This document shows positions 8,192 through 16,015 of a DNA stretch of 16,015 nucleotides, piece by piece. A program made the position numbers and the translations under genes. The DNA comes from an uncultured Flammeovirgaceae bacterium. Lineage in GTDB: Bacteria > Bacteroidota > Bacteroidia > Cytophagales > Cyclobacteriaceae. The stretch is taken from NCBI GenBank assembly GCA_937138955.1, contig CAKZPJ010000530.1:1-16015 (forward strand), written 5' to 3'. Position 1 is the first letter of the stretch. Every line of letters starts with the position of its first letter. Under the pieces are notes generated by a model, which worked only from the letters and a program-made list of their open reading frames with translations, had not been told where the DNA came from and did not search any database.

Positions 8192-8638
8192 ACCGCTAAG
8201 GTGAGGACATGGGGGCGGATTTGCAAGCTTGTTTTAGGAAGAAAACCAAAGCAGTAAGCAAAAAATTAAGCGAAATTTTAGTAAAGTACTCTTTTTAGTG
8301 CAATGTATGCGTTTGCTCAGTTAATCACCTTATCCATAGATAAGAAAGAATGTAAAGGGTTCATATCGGAGTATCTGGTTTCCTATTGCACCTAAAGTCT
8401 GTCCTGAGAACCAGCGACAGTAGATACTACGATGTGCTTTTCTATCAGTGTGGCGTAGTTTTTGATAAAATGTTGTCAGTCAATACAATAACTCCATCTG
8501 GGAACTTCGTTACCAAACTTAGCAAATTAGTGCTATAGTTTGTCAGATAGTAAGAGTATATGTAGTTTTGCTCTGGATTACCAGTAGTGCCAAGAATAGA
8601 TATTGAATCCCAACCGAGTTTGCACTGCAAAGTATTAT
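8192..8638. other. 447-bp divergent intergenic region
   Basis: AT-rich spacer between polA (-) and the polysaccharide operon (+). It holds the candidate promoter at 8539-8570 and a weak hairpin, ACTACG (8426-8431) with CGTAGT (8454-8459), followed by a T-run (8459-8463) that could act as an upstream terminator or attenuator. A 79-codon minus-strand frame (8445-8684) overlaps the operon leader and the first codons of the next gene. It shows no recognisable motif, and I do not call it a gene. I see no tRNA, riboswitch consensus or IS end, and no clear polA promoter. Confidence 0.55.
8539..8570 (+). promoter_or_regulatory. Bacteroidota sigma-ABfr-type promoter of the polysaccharide operon
   Basis: TTTG at 8539-8542 and TAGTTTTG at 8563-8570 match the Bacteroidota -33 TTTG and -7 TAnnTTTG elements with a 20-nt spacer, close to the usual spacing. 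Transcription would start around 8575-8580, leaving a leader of about 60 nt before the ATG at 8639. The location just upstream of the first operon gene supports the call. It is a consensus match only, with no transcript evidence. Confidence 0.6.
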
Positions 8639-11239
8639 ATGTCGAAAGAACGTTTTTTCCTTTTTCTATTTCTTTTTGTAGCATACGCCTTGGCCCCTGC
8701 CTATGGTCAGGACATTAACCTACTCCAGCAACAAGACTGGAGTCAAGTACGGGTAGATAACTACTCTGATGACCAAGTTCAACGTCTGATTCAGGCTGCC
8801 GAAGAACGTAACATCAGTATTCAAAATATCCAAGAGCAGGCAGCTATCCGGGGAATGCCCCCCACAGAGGTAAATAAGCTAGTACAGCGAATCCGGCGTT
8901 TGCAACGAGAGGGTAATCAATCATCAACGAACCAGCGAGATCCTTTTTCATCAAACAGCGAAAGTGGGATGGATAGCCTTTCTCAGCGAGACCCTTCGCT
9001 GGATATGATTAGTCAGGAAGAGAAAAAAGTGTTCGGGTTTGAGTTGTTTAGCAACGAAAACCTTTCGTTTGAACCTAACTTGACTATTGCTACACCAAAG
9101 AATTATCAGCTAGGTTCGGGAGATCAGCTCTCCATTAACATATGGGGAGCATCGCAGCAAAATTACGAACTAGAGGTAGATCGTAGCGGAGCCATCCGCA
9201 TCGACAACTTAGGCCCAGTATATGTAAACGGTATTACTATTGAAGAAGCGGAACGACGTATTATTAATAGATTAGCTCAAATTTACGCCGGATTGCGCGG
9301 CAGCCGAGAGCGTCCTCCTAGCACTTATGCCGAAGTCACTTTAGGGGCAGTCCGCAGCATAAAGGTGACGGTGGTAGGCGAAGTTCGTAAACCAGGAACG
9401 TATACGATACCCTCGTTGGCAACAGCCTTTAATGCGCTATATCAGTCGGGAGGCCCATCGTTTATTGGCTCATTTCGGAACATAGAAATTGTACGGGGCG
9501 GTCAGGTGGTAGATACGTTAGACATGTACAATCTGTTGGTAGGTTCAGATCGGCCAGCTTCTACCGCTCAGCTACAAGATCAAGATATTATTCGAGTACG
9601 ACCGTATAAAACCCGTATTGAATTAGAGGGACAAGTAAAGCGACCAGGTTACTACGAGATGGCTTCCGAGGAGACGCTCGCTAAAGCAATTACGTTTGGG
9701 GGCGGATTTACTGATAGAGCTTACACCCATCGTTTAAAAGTAACCCGCAATACCCCCCGTGCCAAGAAGATTATTGACGTAAGCCAAGAGGAATCTGATC
9801 GCTTTCAGCACAAAAATGGCGATGTTGTTTCAATTGACTCTATTCTAAATCGCTACGAAAACCGGGTAGAAGTGCTGGGGGCAGTGTTTCATCCGGGAGA
9901 ATACGCCCTTACTGAGGGCTTAACCGTTCGAGAACTTATTAAAAAAGCTGAGGGACTACGAGAGGATGCCTACGTAGGTCGGGCGTTACTATATCGCCGA
10001 GGCGAAGATCTTACTTCTCAAACACTTTCTTTAGATTTGAGAGACGTACTTAACGGACGAGGTACACCTACCGTGTTGCAGCGAGAAGATATACTGAGGG
10101 TATATGCTATTACCGATTTGGAAGAGGAATATACCGTTCGTATTGACGGAGAAGTACAAGCCCCGGGTCGGTACCCCTACATGAAAGGAATGATTTTAGG
10201 GGATTTAGTTGCGATGGCCGGTGGAGTAAAAGAATCAGCCTATGCCTCAAAAATAGATGTAGCCCGACCTATTAGAAATACTAAGAAGGAAAGTGTTGGA
10301 GACCAAGCAGCAACAGCCAAAACTTTTCAGTTTGATATTAATTCCTCTCTAGTTATCTCGGGGGAAGGAGCTAGCTTTGGGCTACTTCCCTCCGATCAGG
10401 TATTTGTTCGTAAATCGCTCGATTATGAGCCTGACCAGACTGTGTTTGTTAAGGGTGAGGTAGCGTACCCTGGCGAGTACGCCGTTACTAGTAAAGATGA
10501 AAGCATCTCGGATCTAGTGCAACGGGCTGGCGGGGTTACTCCCTACGCCTACGAAGAGGGAGCTCGTCTTATTCGAGTAAATCCGGCGTATTACGAAGAG
10601 AAAACTTTGAAGGACGAAGCTTTACGCGACTCCTTACGATATATCCGCTATCAGCAGTATTTTTTGCAGGAACCAAACGAATCTTCTACTCAACAAAATA
10701 ATGCTAATCAAACTGCTCAGCCAACAATTATTGAGATTGACGATTCTGGTATTGAAGTGCCTCGCTATCAACTAATTGAAACAGAAACCCAGAGTATTGG
10801 AATTAGATTAGATAGAATTTTAGAGCAACCCCGCTCTCGGTTCGACATACGCTTATTACCGGGCGATACACTAGAAGTACCTAGACAATTACAAACCGTA
10901 CGAATGGGTGGTGAAGTGCTTTACCCAGTGTCGTCTCGCTACGATCGATCTAAAGGGTTTAAAAGCTATATCGCCGAGTCAGGGGGGTTTACACGTAGTG
11001 CTGATAGGAAGCGTTCGTACATCATTTATGCCAATGGTTCAGTAGATCGCACCCGTAGTTTTTTATTCTTTAAGAACTACCCTAATATAAAGCCAGGAGC
11101 GGAGATTGTAGTACCAGAGAAGCAAACCGGTAATGGCTTGAGCCCTCAGGCTTGGATAGGGATTGGCTCAGGCTTAAGTGCATTGACAGTAACAATTATT
11201 AGTATTCTCAATCAAATAGATGCTCGTAATAACCGATAA
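8639..11239 (+). CDS. OPX polysaccharide export protein with multiple SLBB domains
   Basis: Wza/KpsD-like outer-membrane polysaccharide export protein of 866 aa that would form the outer channel for the glycan. ATG 8639 is preferred over the in-frame TTG 8603, because it directly begins a signal peptide (MSKERFFLFLFLF to AYG at about 23). The mature N-terminus lacks a lipobox Cys, unlike Wza. Residues about 85-135 are a charged, Ser/Gln-rich linker. Residues about 155-240 are the Poly_export domain (YQLGSGDQLSINIWG). About six SLBB-type repeats of the V.V.GEV..PG.Y form start near 242, 326, 410, 499, 601 and 753. A hydrophobic helix at about 837-860 precedes the basic tail DARNNR. At 866 aa it is more than twice the length of Wza, as in many Bacteroidota OPX proteins. 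It is the first gene of the operon. Confidence 0.92.
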   Translation: MSKERFFLFLFLFVAYALAPAYGQDINLLQQQDWSQVRVDNYSDDQVQRLIQAAEERNISIQNIQEQAAIRGMPPTEVNKLVQRIRRLQREGNQSSTNQRDPFSSNSESGMDSLSQRDPSLDMISQEEKKVFGFELFSNENLSFEPNLTIATPKNYQLGSGDQLSINIWGASQQNYELEVDRSGAIRIDNLGPVYVNGITIEEAERRIINRLAQIYAGLRGSRERPPSTYAEVTLGAVRSIKVTVVGEVRKPGTYTIPSLATAFNALYQSGGPSFIGSFRNIEIVRGGQVVDTLDMYNLLVGSDRPASTAQLQDQDIIRVRPYKTRIELEGQVKRPGYYEMASEETLAKAITFGGGFTDRAYTHRLKVTRNTPRAKKIIDVSQEESDRFQHKNGDVVSIDSILNRYENRVEVLGAVFHPGEYALTEGLTVRELIKKAEGLREDAYVGRALLYRRGEDLTSQTLSLDLRDVLNGRGTPTVLQREDILRVYAITDLEEEYTVRIDGEVQAPGRYPYMKGMILGDLVAMAGGVKESAYASKIDVARPIRNTKKESVGDQAATAKTFQFDINSSLVISGEGASFGLLPSDQVFVRKSLDYEPDQTVFVKGEVAYPGEYAVTSKDESISDLVQRAGGVTPYAYEEGARLIRVNPAYYEEKTLKDEALRDSLRYIRYQQYFLQEPNESSTQQNNANQTAQPTIIEIDDSGIEVPRYQLIETETQSIGIRLDRILEQPRSRFDIRLLPGDTLEVPRQLQTVRMGGEVLYPVSSRYDRSKGFKSYIAESGGFTRSADRKRSYIIYANGSVDRTRSFLFFKNYPNIKPGAEIVVPEKQTGNGLSPQAWIGIGSGLSALTVTIISILNQIDARNNR

Positions 11240-11241
11240 TA

Positions 11242-12492
11242 TTGGATACTCCAAAAGAATATACTGAAACCAAATCTGAGGTTAAAGAATCAGAAGAAAA
11301 CAAGCTAGTTCCTGATGATAACGAGGTATCACTTTTACAAGATGGTGAGATTGATTTATTTGATCTTATCAGTCAAATTTGGGGTAAACGTAATATTGTT
11401 ATTATTTCCGCAATAATCTTTCTGCTGTTTGGGATTTTTGTAGCCATGGTTAGTACAGAAGAGTATACATCCGAAGTAGTCCTTATGCCTCAGAGCGGTT
11501 CTTCTTCTGGTGGAGCTTCGGGGCTGCTTCGCCAATTTGGGGGGCTAGCAGGAATAAGTTTGGGTGGGTCTAGCTCAGGAAGTATCGGGGTGAACCTCTA
11601 TCCAGATATTGCTCAAAGCACTCCTTTCTTTTTAAATATTGCAAGCCAGTCCGTATTCGTATCAAACATGGATACAACGGTAGCAATAAAGCATTACGTT
11701 ACCGAACTTATTGATCCTCCAATTACTGATCATATTAAGCGGTACACTATAGGGTTACCTAAACTGCTCATTAGCTTACCTATACAAATTATAGAAAGTT
11801 TCAAAGAAAAACCGCAGTTAGCAGATCCACCAAAACTTACTATACCTGAAGATACACTAACCCAAAAAGAAGTAGCTACTAAAGATGTTCAGGGCGTAAT
11901 AAAATTAGACGGGTCAGAGTTAGGTGCTATCGGAAAACTACGGCAACGTATTGAAACATCCATCGAAGAGAATGGTATGCTACGAGTAAGTGCTACTATG
12001 CCCGACCCCTACGCCGCTGCTCAGATAACGGAACTTTCGGTAAAATTTCTTACCGAGTATCTCATCGATTATAAAACAGATAAGGCTAAAAGTAACTTGC
12101 TATTCTTAGAAAATCAGTATGAACAAGCTCAGAACAAGTACTTTCGCGTCCAACAAAAATTGGCACAGTTTCGAGATAGGAATAGCAATATTGTTTCAGC
12201 TAGAGCTCAAACGCAAAGGGAACGATTAGAGGACGAGAATCAGCTTACTTTTCAGGTATATCAGGGATTGGCTCAACAATTAGAACAGGCTAGAATTACA
12301 GTACAAGAAGAAACACCGGTATTTAAAGTTCTAGAACCTATTCAGGTTCCTATTAATACTAGCGCTCCCAATCGTGAATTAACAATCTTTATTTTCACTT
12401 TTTTAGGAATCTTCGTGGGTTTTGCCATTGCTGTATTAAGTATTATTTATAAGTATATTGAACCAAAACTAAAGGCAACGAAATCTTACTAG
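11242..12492 (+). CDS. Wzz-type polysaccharide co-polymerase (PCP), no kinase domain
   Basis: Inner-membrane protein of 416 aa with the Wzz topology. It has an acidic cytoplasmic N-terminus (1-50), TM1 at about 52-71, a large periplasmic domain and TM2 at about 380-403. After TM1 come TSEVVLMPQ and a Gly/Ser-rich stretch (85-117), typical of Bacteroidota PCPs. Residues about 285-355 are Gln/Glu-rich and probably coiled coil. The pre-TM2 Pro segment FKVLEPIQVPINTSAPNREL (361-380) is the usual Wzz/GNVR tail. The cytoplasmic tail is short and lacks Walker motifs or a Tyr cluster, so there is no fused BY-kinase. The only usable start is TTG 11242, since an in-frame stop lies at 11230 and the next Met (residue 69) is inside TM1. 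It starts two bases after the OPX stop and probably links that channel to the inner-membrane exporter. Confidence 0.88.
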   Translation: MDTPKEYTETKSEVKESEENKLVPDDNEVSLLQDGEIDLFDLISQIWGKRNIVIISAIIFLLFGIFVAMVSTEEYTSEVVLMPQSGSSSGGASGLLRQFGGLAGISLGGSSSGSIGVNLYPDIAQSTPFFLNIASQSVFVSNMDTTVAIKHYVTELIDPPITDHIKRYTIGLPKLLISLPIQIIESFKEKPQLADPPKLTIPEDTLTQKEVATKDVQGVIKLDGSELGAIGKLRQRIETSIEENGMLRVSATMPDPYAAAQITELSVKFLTEYLIDYKTDKAKSNLLFLENQYEQAQNKYFRVQQKLAQFRDRNSNIVSARAQTQRERLEDENQLTFQVYQGLAQQLEQARITVQEETPVFKVLEPIQVPINTSAPNRELTIFIFTFLGIFVGFAIAVLSIIYKYIEPKLKATKSY

Positions 12493-12498
12493 TATCTT

Positions 12499-13758
12499 AT
12501 GGACAATATCACATCAATAGCTGTCGTAGGCTTGGGTTACGTAGGTTTGCCCTTAGCAGTAGAGTTTGGTAAGAAATATTCGGTGGTGGGCTACGATATT
12601 AATCAAGCCCGGATACAGGAGTTACAAAACGGCTTTGATGCTACTAAAGAAGTTACTCCAGAAGAAATGGCCGCAGCCACTGGGCTAATCTGTACTGACA
12701 ATCTGAAGGGTATTCAGGACTGTAACGTATATATTATCACGGTTCCTACTCCTATTGATGAGTACAAAAAACCAAATTTAACCCCACTTTATAAAGCTAG
12801 TGAGAGTGTGGGGAAAGTAATAAAACCAGGCGATTGGGTAATTTACGAATCTACAGTATATCCTGGCTGTACAGAGGATGACTGTGTTCCTATTTTAGAG
12901 GAAGTTAGCGGACTCACTTATAATCAAGATTTTTTCTGTGGTTATTCGCCCGAGCGAATCAATCCGGGTGATAAGGAGCACCGAGTCAACACCATTAAGA
13001 AAGTAACGAGCGGTAGCACCCCAGAAGTGGCTGAACAAATAGATCGACTATACGCATCTATTGTTACCGCTGGTACGCACCGAGCTTCTTCTATTCGCGT
13101 AGCGGAAGCAGCAAAGGTTATCGAGAACGCCCAGCGTGACATTAATATTGCTTTTGTAAATGAGCTAGCTCTTATTTTTGATCGCCTGGATATAGATACT
13201 AAGGAAGTATTGGAAGCAGCGGGAACCAAGTGGAACTTTCTACCGTTTCGCCCGGGTTTGGTAGGCGGTCACTGCATTGGGGTGGATCCATTTTATTTGA
13301 CCCATAAGGCCGAGAGTGTAGGCTATCATCCCCAAGTAATTTTAGCGGGTCGGCGGATCAACGATAATATGGGTATCTTCGTGGCGAATAAACTAGTTAA
13401 ACTGCTATCGAAAAAAGGAAGCGCTATTCGCGATGCTCGAGTACTTTTGTTAGGCATTACTTTTAAGGAAAACTGTCCGGATATTAGAAACAGCCGAGTA
13501 ATCGATATTATTCGGGAGCTGGAAAGTTTTGGTATTAATGTAGATGTGTGTGATCCTCTGGCTAATGCTGAAGAGGTACAACACGAATATGGTTTATCGT
13601 TGGTAGAGAACCTAAAAGATAATTATGACGGCATAGTGATTGCGGTGGGTCATGATACTTTTCAAAGTATGAACTGGTCGCAATACCGCGAGCGCGGAAC
13701 AGTTATTTATGATGTAAAGAGCTTTCTGGATAAAAAGCTAGTTGATAATCGATTATAA
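12499..13758 (+). CDS. tviB: UDP-N-acetylhexosamine 6-dehydrogenase (TviB/WbpO type)
   Basis: Cytoplasmic nucleotide-sugar dehydrogenase of 419 aa that oxidises C6 of a UDP-hexosamine twice with NAD+, giving a UDP-uronic acid. The Rossmann motif GLGYVG is at 11-16. TVPTPID (81-87), YESTVYPG (116-123) and [10 protein letters not shown] (149-158) fit the TviB/WbpO branch. Lys206 in [13 protein letters not shown] and the catalytic Cys259 in [12 protein letters not shown] are present. The C-terminal UDP-binding domain has [13 protein letters not shown] (321-333). The family suggests UDP-GlcNAc or UDP-GalNAc as substrate rather than UDP-glucose, but sequence alone does not settle this. It starts 6 nt after the PCP gene and lies 2 nt before an epimerase likely to act on its product. 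Confidence 0.92.
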   Translation: MDNITSIAVVGLGYVGLPLAVEFGKKYSVVGYDINQARIQELQNGFDATKEVTPEEMAAATGLICTDNLKGIQDCNVYIITVPTPIDEYKKPNLTPLYKASESVGKVIKPGDWVIYESTVYPGCTEDDCVPILEEVSGLTYNQDFFCGYSPERINPGDKEHRVNTIKKVTSGSTPEVAEQIDRLYASIVTAGTHRASSIRVAEAAKVIENAQRDINIAFVNELALIFDRLDIDTKEVLEAAGTKWNFLPFRPGLVGGHCIGVDPFYLTHKAESVGYHPQVILAGRRINDNMGIFVANKLVKLLSKKGSAIRDARVLLLGITFKENCPDIRNSRVIDIIRELESFGINVDVCDPLANAEEVQHEYGLSLVENLKDNYDGIVIAVGHDTFQSMNWSQYRERGTVIYDVKSFLDKKLVDNRL

Positions 13759-13760
13759 CG

Positions 13761-14777
13761 ATGAAGGAAAAAGTTTTAGTCACCGGGGTCGCCGGATTTA
13801 TTGGATTTCATTTAGCCGACCGGCTAAGCAAGGAGGGCTATCAGGTAGTAGGTATTGATAATCTGAACGACTACTACGACGTACAACTTAAGAAAGACCG
13901 TCTATCCCTATTAAAAGGAAACCACGTGGACTTTGTCTTTCAAAAAGCCGAGCTAGAAGACAAAGCAGCTATTGATCAGATGTTTGAAGAACATCGCTTT
14001 GATTACGTAGTAAACTTAGCGGCGCAGGCCGGAGTACGATACTCTTTACAGAACCCCTACGCTTATACTACCGCCAATGTAACCGGCTTTTTAAACATTC
14101 TGGAGGCCAGTCGGCACTTTCCGGTGAAGCACTTACTCTACGCTTCTTCTAGTTCGGTATACGGTGCCAATACTCAAATGCCCTTTTCGGTGCACCATAA
14201 TGTAGACCATCCGGTATCGCTGTATGCCGCTACTAAAAAGGCGAACGAACTGATGGCCCATACCTACTCTCATTTATACAACATTCCCACTACGGGACTG
14301 CGATTCTTTACGGTGTACGGACCCTACGGTCGGCCCGATATGGCTCTGTTTCTATTTACCAAAGCCATTTTAGAAGATCGCCCTATTGATGTATACAACC
14401 ACGGTAATATGAAGCGCGATTTTACCTACGTAGATGATATTGTGGAAGGTATCACCCGCTTGCTGCCCAATGTAGCCCAACCCAACCCTAATTGGGATGG
14501 TGATCAACCCGATTCAGCCACCAGCTTTGCTCCGTATAAAGTGTACAATATTGGTAACAATCAGCCCGTAAAGTTGCTAGACTTTATTGAAGAGATTGAG
14601 CGTAACTTGGGTAAGAAAGCCGAAAAGAACTTAATGCCCATTCAGGATGGTGACGTGCCAGCTACTTACGCTGACGTAGAAGACTTGATGAACGACGTAG
14701 GCTTTAAACCTAAAACTAGCATTCAGGAAGGCATCAAAAATTTTGTAGATTGGTACCGTGAGTACTATAAAAAATAG
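13761..14777 (+). CDS. UDP-uronate 4-epimerase-like SDR enzyme
   Basis: Extended short-chain dehydrogenase/reductase of 338 aa that probably inverts C4 of a UDP-sugar through an NAD-dependent 4-keto intermediate. The NAD motif GVAGFIG is at 9-15. [12 protein letters not shown] (33-44) is characteristic of the CapI/GAE UDP-glucuronate 4-epimerase group. [11 protein letters not shown] is at 85-95, SSSSVYG at 129-135, and the catalytic Tyr155/Lys159 lie in [20 protein letters not shown] (181-195) and [10 protein letters not shown] (218-227) complete the family pattern. Next to a TviB-type dehydrogenase, its substrate could be UDP-GlcNAcA (giving UDP-GalNAcA) or UDP-GlcA (giving UDP-GalA). Sequence type and neighbour point to different answers. 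There is a 2-nt gap upstream and a 3-nt gap downstream. Confidence 0.88.
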   Translation: MKEKVLVTGVAGFIGFHLADRLSKEGYQVVGIDNLNDYYDVQLKKDRLSLLKGNHVDFVFQKAELEDKAAIDQMFEEHRFDYVVNLAAQAGVRYSLQNPYAYTTANVTGFLNILEASRHFPVKHLLYASSSSVYGANTQMPFSVHHNVDHPVSLYAATKKANELMAHTYSHLYNIPTTGLRFFTVYGPYGRPDMALFLFTKAILEDRPIDVYNHGNMKRDFTYVDDIVEGITRLLPNVAQPNPNWDGDQPDSATSFAPYKVYNIGNNQPVKLLDFIEEIERNLGKKAEKNLMPIQDGDVPATYADVEDLMNDVGFKPKTSIQEGIKNFVDWYREYYKK

Positions 14778-14780
14778 AGC

Positions 14781-15632
14781 TTGAAACAATCAGTTACGAT
14801 CTATACCCCGGATGCCCGCCGTAAGGATTCTATCCTGAAAACTTGGCGAATTATGTTCGGCAATGTTATCACTTACAAAGAATTGATTTTTCAACTTTTC
14901 CGTCGCGACTTTTTAATGATGTATAAAAAGTCATTCTTCGGATTAGGCTGGCACATTGCCGCTCCATTGATCGCAATTGTTTCCTGGCTATTTCTTAATG
15001 CTACCGGTGTATTAGATCCTGGAGAGTTGGGAGTGCCCTACCCAGCATATGTACTAGTGGGGGTTACGTTGTGGCGTTTCTTTATGAGTTTATTTTTAGC
15101 GGCAGTAGATACTTTAAAAGTTGGTGCTAGCATTATCACACAGGTAAACTTCCCTCACGAAATTTTACTGTTCAAACAAATACTTGAGCAGTTTATGATC
15201 TTTATGATTAGTATTACAATCACATTTGCCGCTATCCTTGTATTAGGCGTGACCCCCCAGTGGGGGGCTCTACTCTTACCAATTATGATGATTCCACTAA
15301 TTTGTTTTGCCTGCGCTTTTGGAATTACCTTTTCGGTGGTGGCTGGAGCAACTAACGATATAAGGAAGCTGTTTGAGCTAATCCTTAACTTACTAATGTT
15401 TGTCACTCCGATCGTTTACTCGTTAGATAAGATACAGGGTACACTTAAAACCATAATTATTTGGAACCCCATGACTTATTTAATTGGTGAAATTAGAAAT
15501 GTTGTTTTATTCGGCTCTATCGCTTTCCCTGAAGTATATGCATATACAGCAATTGGGTCAATGTTACTATTTTTTATTGCATTACGTTTCTTTTATGTAT
15601 CTGAAGGAACTGTAATTGAAAAAATGATGTAA
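14781..15632 (+). CDS. wzm: ABC-2 polysaccharide export permease (Wzm-like)
   Basis: Membrane subunit of an ABC exporter for O-antigen or capsular glycan, 283 aa. A cytoplasmic N-terminus (VTIYTPDARR, then ELIFQLFRRDFLMMYKKSFFG at about 34-54, an amphipathic coupling region) leads into about six TM segments at roughly 57-75, 88-112, 135-157, 162-188, 199-214 and 251-272. The family motif NFPHEILLFKQ is at 123-133 and WNPMTYLIGEIRN at 228-240. The start is TTG 14781. The next in-frame ATG (residue 25) would remove the conserved VTIYTP start found in relatives, so TTG is preferred. It lies 3 nt after the epimerase stop and 19 nt before the ATPase gene, its obvious partner. Confidence 0.9.
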   Translation: MKQSVTIYTPDARRKDSILKTWRIMFGNVITYKELIFQLFRRDFLMMYKKSFFGLGWHIAAPLIAIVSWLFLNATGVLDPGELGVPYPAYVLVGVTLWRFFMSLFLAAVDTLKVGASIITQVNFPHEILLFKQILEQFMIFMISITITFAAILVLGVTPQWGALLLPIMMIPLICFACAFGITFSVVAGATNDIRKLFELILNLLMFVTPIVYSLDKIQGTLKTIIIWNPMTYLIGEIRNVVLFGSIAFPEVYAYTAIGSMLLFFIALRFFYVSEGTVIEKMM

Positions 15633-15651
15633 CTGTGTATTTTTTAATATC

Positions 15652-16015
15652 ATGAGTGAACCTATTGTAAAAGTAGAAGGGCTTTACAAGAAATTTTGTC
15701 GGAACTTAAAGCGAAGCATGATCTACTCGACTTTAGATGTAAGTCGAAGTATGCTAGGAGTTCCTTATTCAACTGATTCTCTCCGAAAAGATGAGTTCTG
15801 GGCGCTTCAAAATATTAATCTTGAATTAAGAAGAGGTGAAACATTAGGAATTATTGGTATTAATGGTTCAGGAAAATCAACTTTACTTCGGTTGTTGACA
15901 GGAATCTTTCCACCTGATGTAGGCACAATCTCTGTGAAAGGTAGAGTAGGGGCTCTTATTGCAGTGGGAGCTGGGTTTCATCCTCATATGACGGGAAGAG
16001 AAAATATATACTTAA
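15652..16015 (+). CDS. wzt: ABC transporter ATP-binding subunit (Wzt-like), 5' part
   Basis: Partial gene; the first 121 codons are in the window and it runs off the right edge. It begins MSEPIVKVEGLYKKF, and has the extra segment (about 18-48) typical of O-antigen/teichoic-acid ATPases before the core FWALQNINLELRRGE (49-63). Walker A is GINGSGKST (69-77, Lys75). The Q-loop region ALIAVGAGFHPHMTGRENIY (101-120) matches the Wzt/TagH group, where Gly-Ala-Gly-Phe is usual. The signature motif, Walker B and any C-terminal glycan-binding domain lie outside the window. With the upstream permease it would form the inner-membrane exporter that powers translocation of a lipid-linked polysaccharide. 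The start is ATG 15652, without a Shine-Dalgarno sequence. Confidence 0.93.
   Translation, partial: MSEPIVKVEGLYKKFCRNLKRSMIYSTLDVSRSMLGVPYSTDSLRKDEFWALQNINLELRRGETLGIIGINGSGKSTLLRLLTGIFPPDVGTISVKGRVGALIAVGAGFHPHMTGRENIYL

Noticed and set aside
8603..8638. TTG start extending the OPX protein by 12 residues
   Set aside because: ATG 8639 begins a typical signal peptide directly, and the upstream extension would bury it behind polar residues.
8445..8684. Minus-strand 79-aa frame as a real gene
   Set aside because: It overlaps the candidate promoter and the start of a well-supported gene, and has no recognisable motif or start signal.
12942..13229. Minus-strand frame of 95 codons inside the dehydrogenase gene
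   Set aside because: It lies wholly antisense to a well-conserved enzyme and its Ser/Ala/Thr-rich translation is typical of a shadow frame.
1..16015. A defence, mobile or CRISPR-like novel system
   Set aside because: I found no transposase, integrase, toxin-antitoxin pair, nuclease-effector gene or regular repeats. All long frames fit known envelope, polysaccharide or housekeeping families.

Overview
The window looks like a chromosomal segment of a Bacteroidota bacterium, most likely of the Cytophagales type. The evidence is a moderate, AT-leaning base composition and genes that start without Shine-Dalgarno sequences. There is also a promoter matching the Bacteroidota -33 TTTG / -7 TAnnTTTG consensus, and typical families: a DUF4105 membrane protein, a FAS1 lipoprotein, an S9B dipeptidyl peptidase and a long multi-SLBB exporter. 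The lineage is inferred from style, not from a marker gene.

Left half (1-8191), housekeeping and envelope genes. The 3' part of a DUF4105 membrane protein gene runs off the left edge (+). Two minus-strand genes follow: a FAS1-domain lipoprotein with a clear terminator, and a small thioredoxin. A divergent plus-strand gene encodes a secreted dipeptidyl peptidase IV-like serine protease. It converges on polA, a complete DNA polymerase I with intact 5' nuclease, proofreading and polymerase motifs. The DPP-polA convergence and the trxA 3' end both carry long, imperfect, low-complexity inverted repeats.

Middle (8192-8638). A 447-bp divergent intergenic region carries a good candidate promoter about 69 bp before the next start codon.

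Right half (8639-16015), a tightly packed plus-strand surface polysaccharide operon that runs off the right edge. In order it encodes a long OPX outer-membrane export protein with about six SLBB-like repeats, a Wzz-type co-polymerase without a kinase domain, a TviB/WbpO-type UDP-HexNAc 6-dehydrogenase, a UDP-uronate 4-epimerase-like SDR, an ABC-2 permease (Wzm-like) and the start of its ATPase (Wzt-like). Gaps are 2 to 19 nt. The dehydrogenase and epimerase would make an activated (amino)uronic acid. The ABC pair would move the finished or lipid-linked glycan across the inner membrane, and the PCP/OPX pair would carry it through the periplasm and outer membrane. Glycosyltransferases are presumably downstream.

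I see no tRNA or rRNA, insertion sequence, CRISPR array, defence system or other clearly novel system. The points worth a second look are modest: domain architectures, non-ATG starts, a promoter and structured intergenic repeats.
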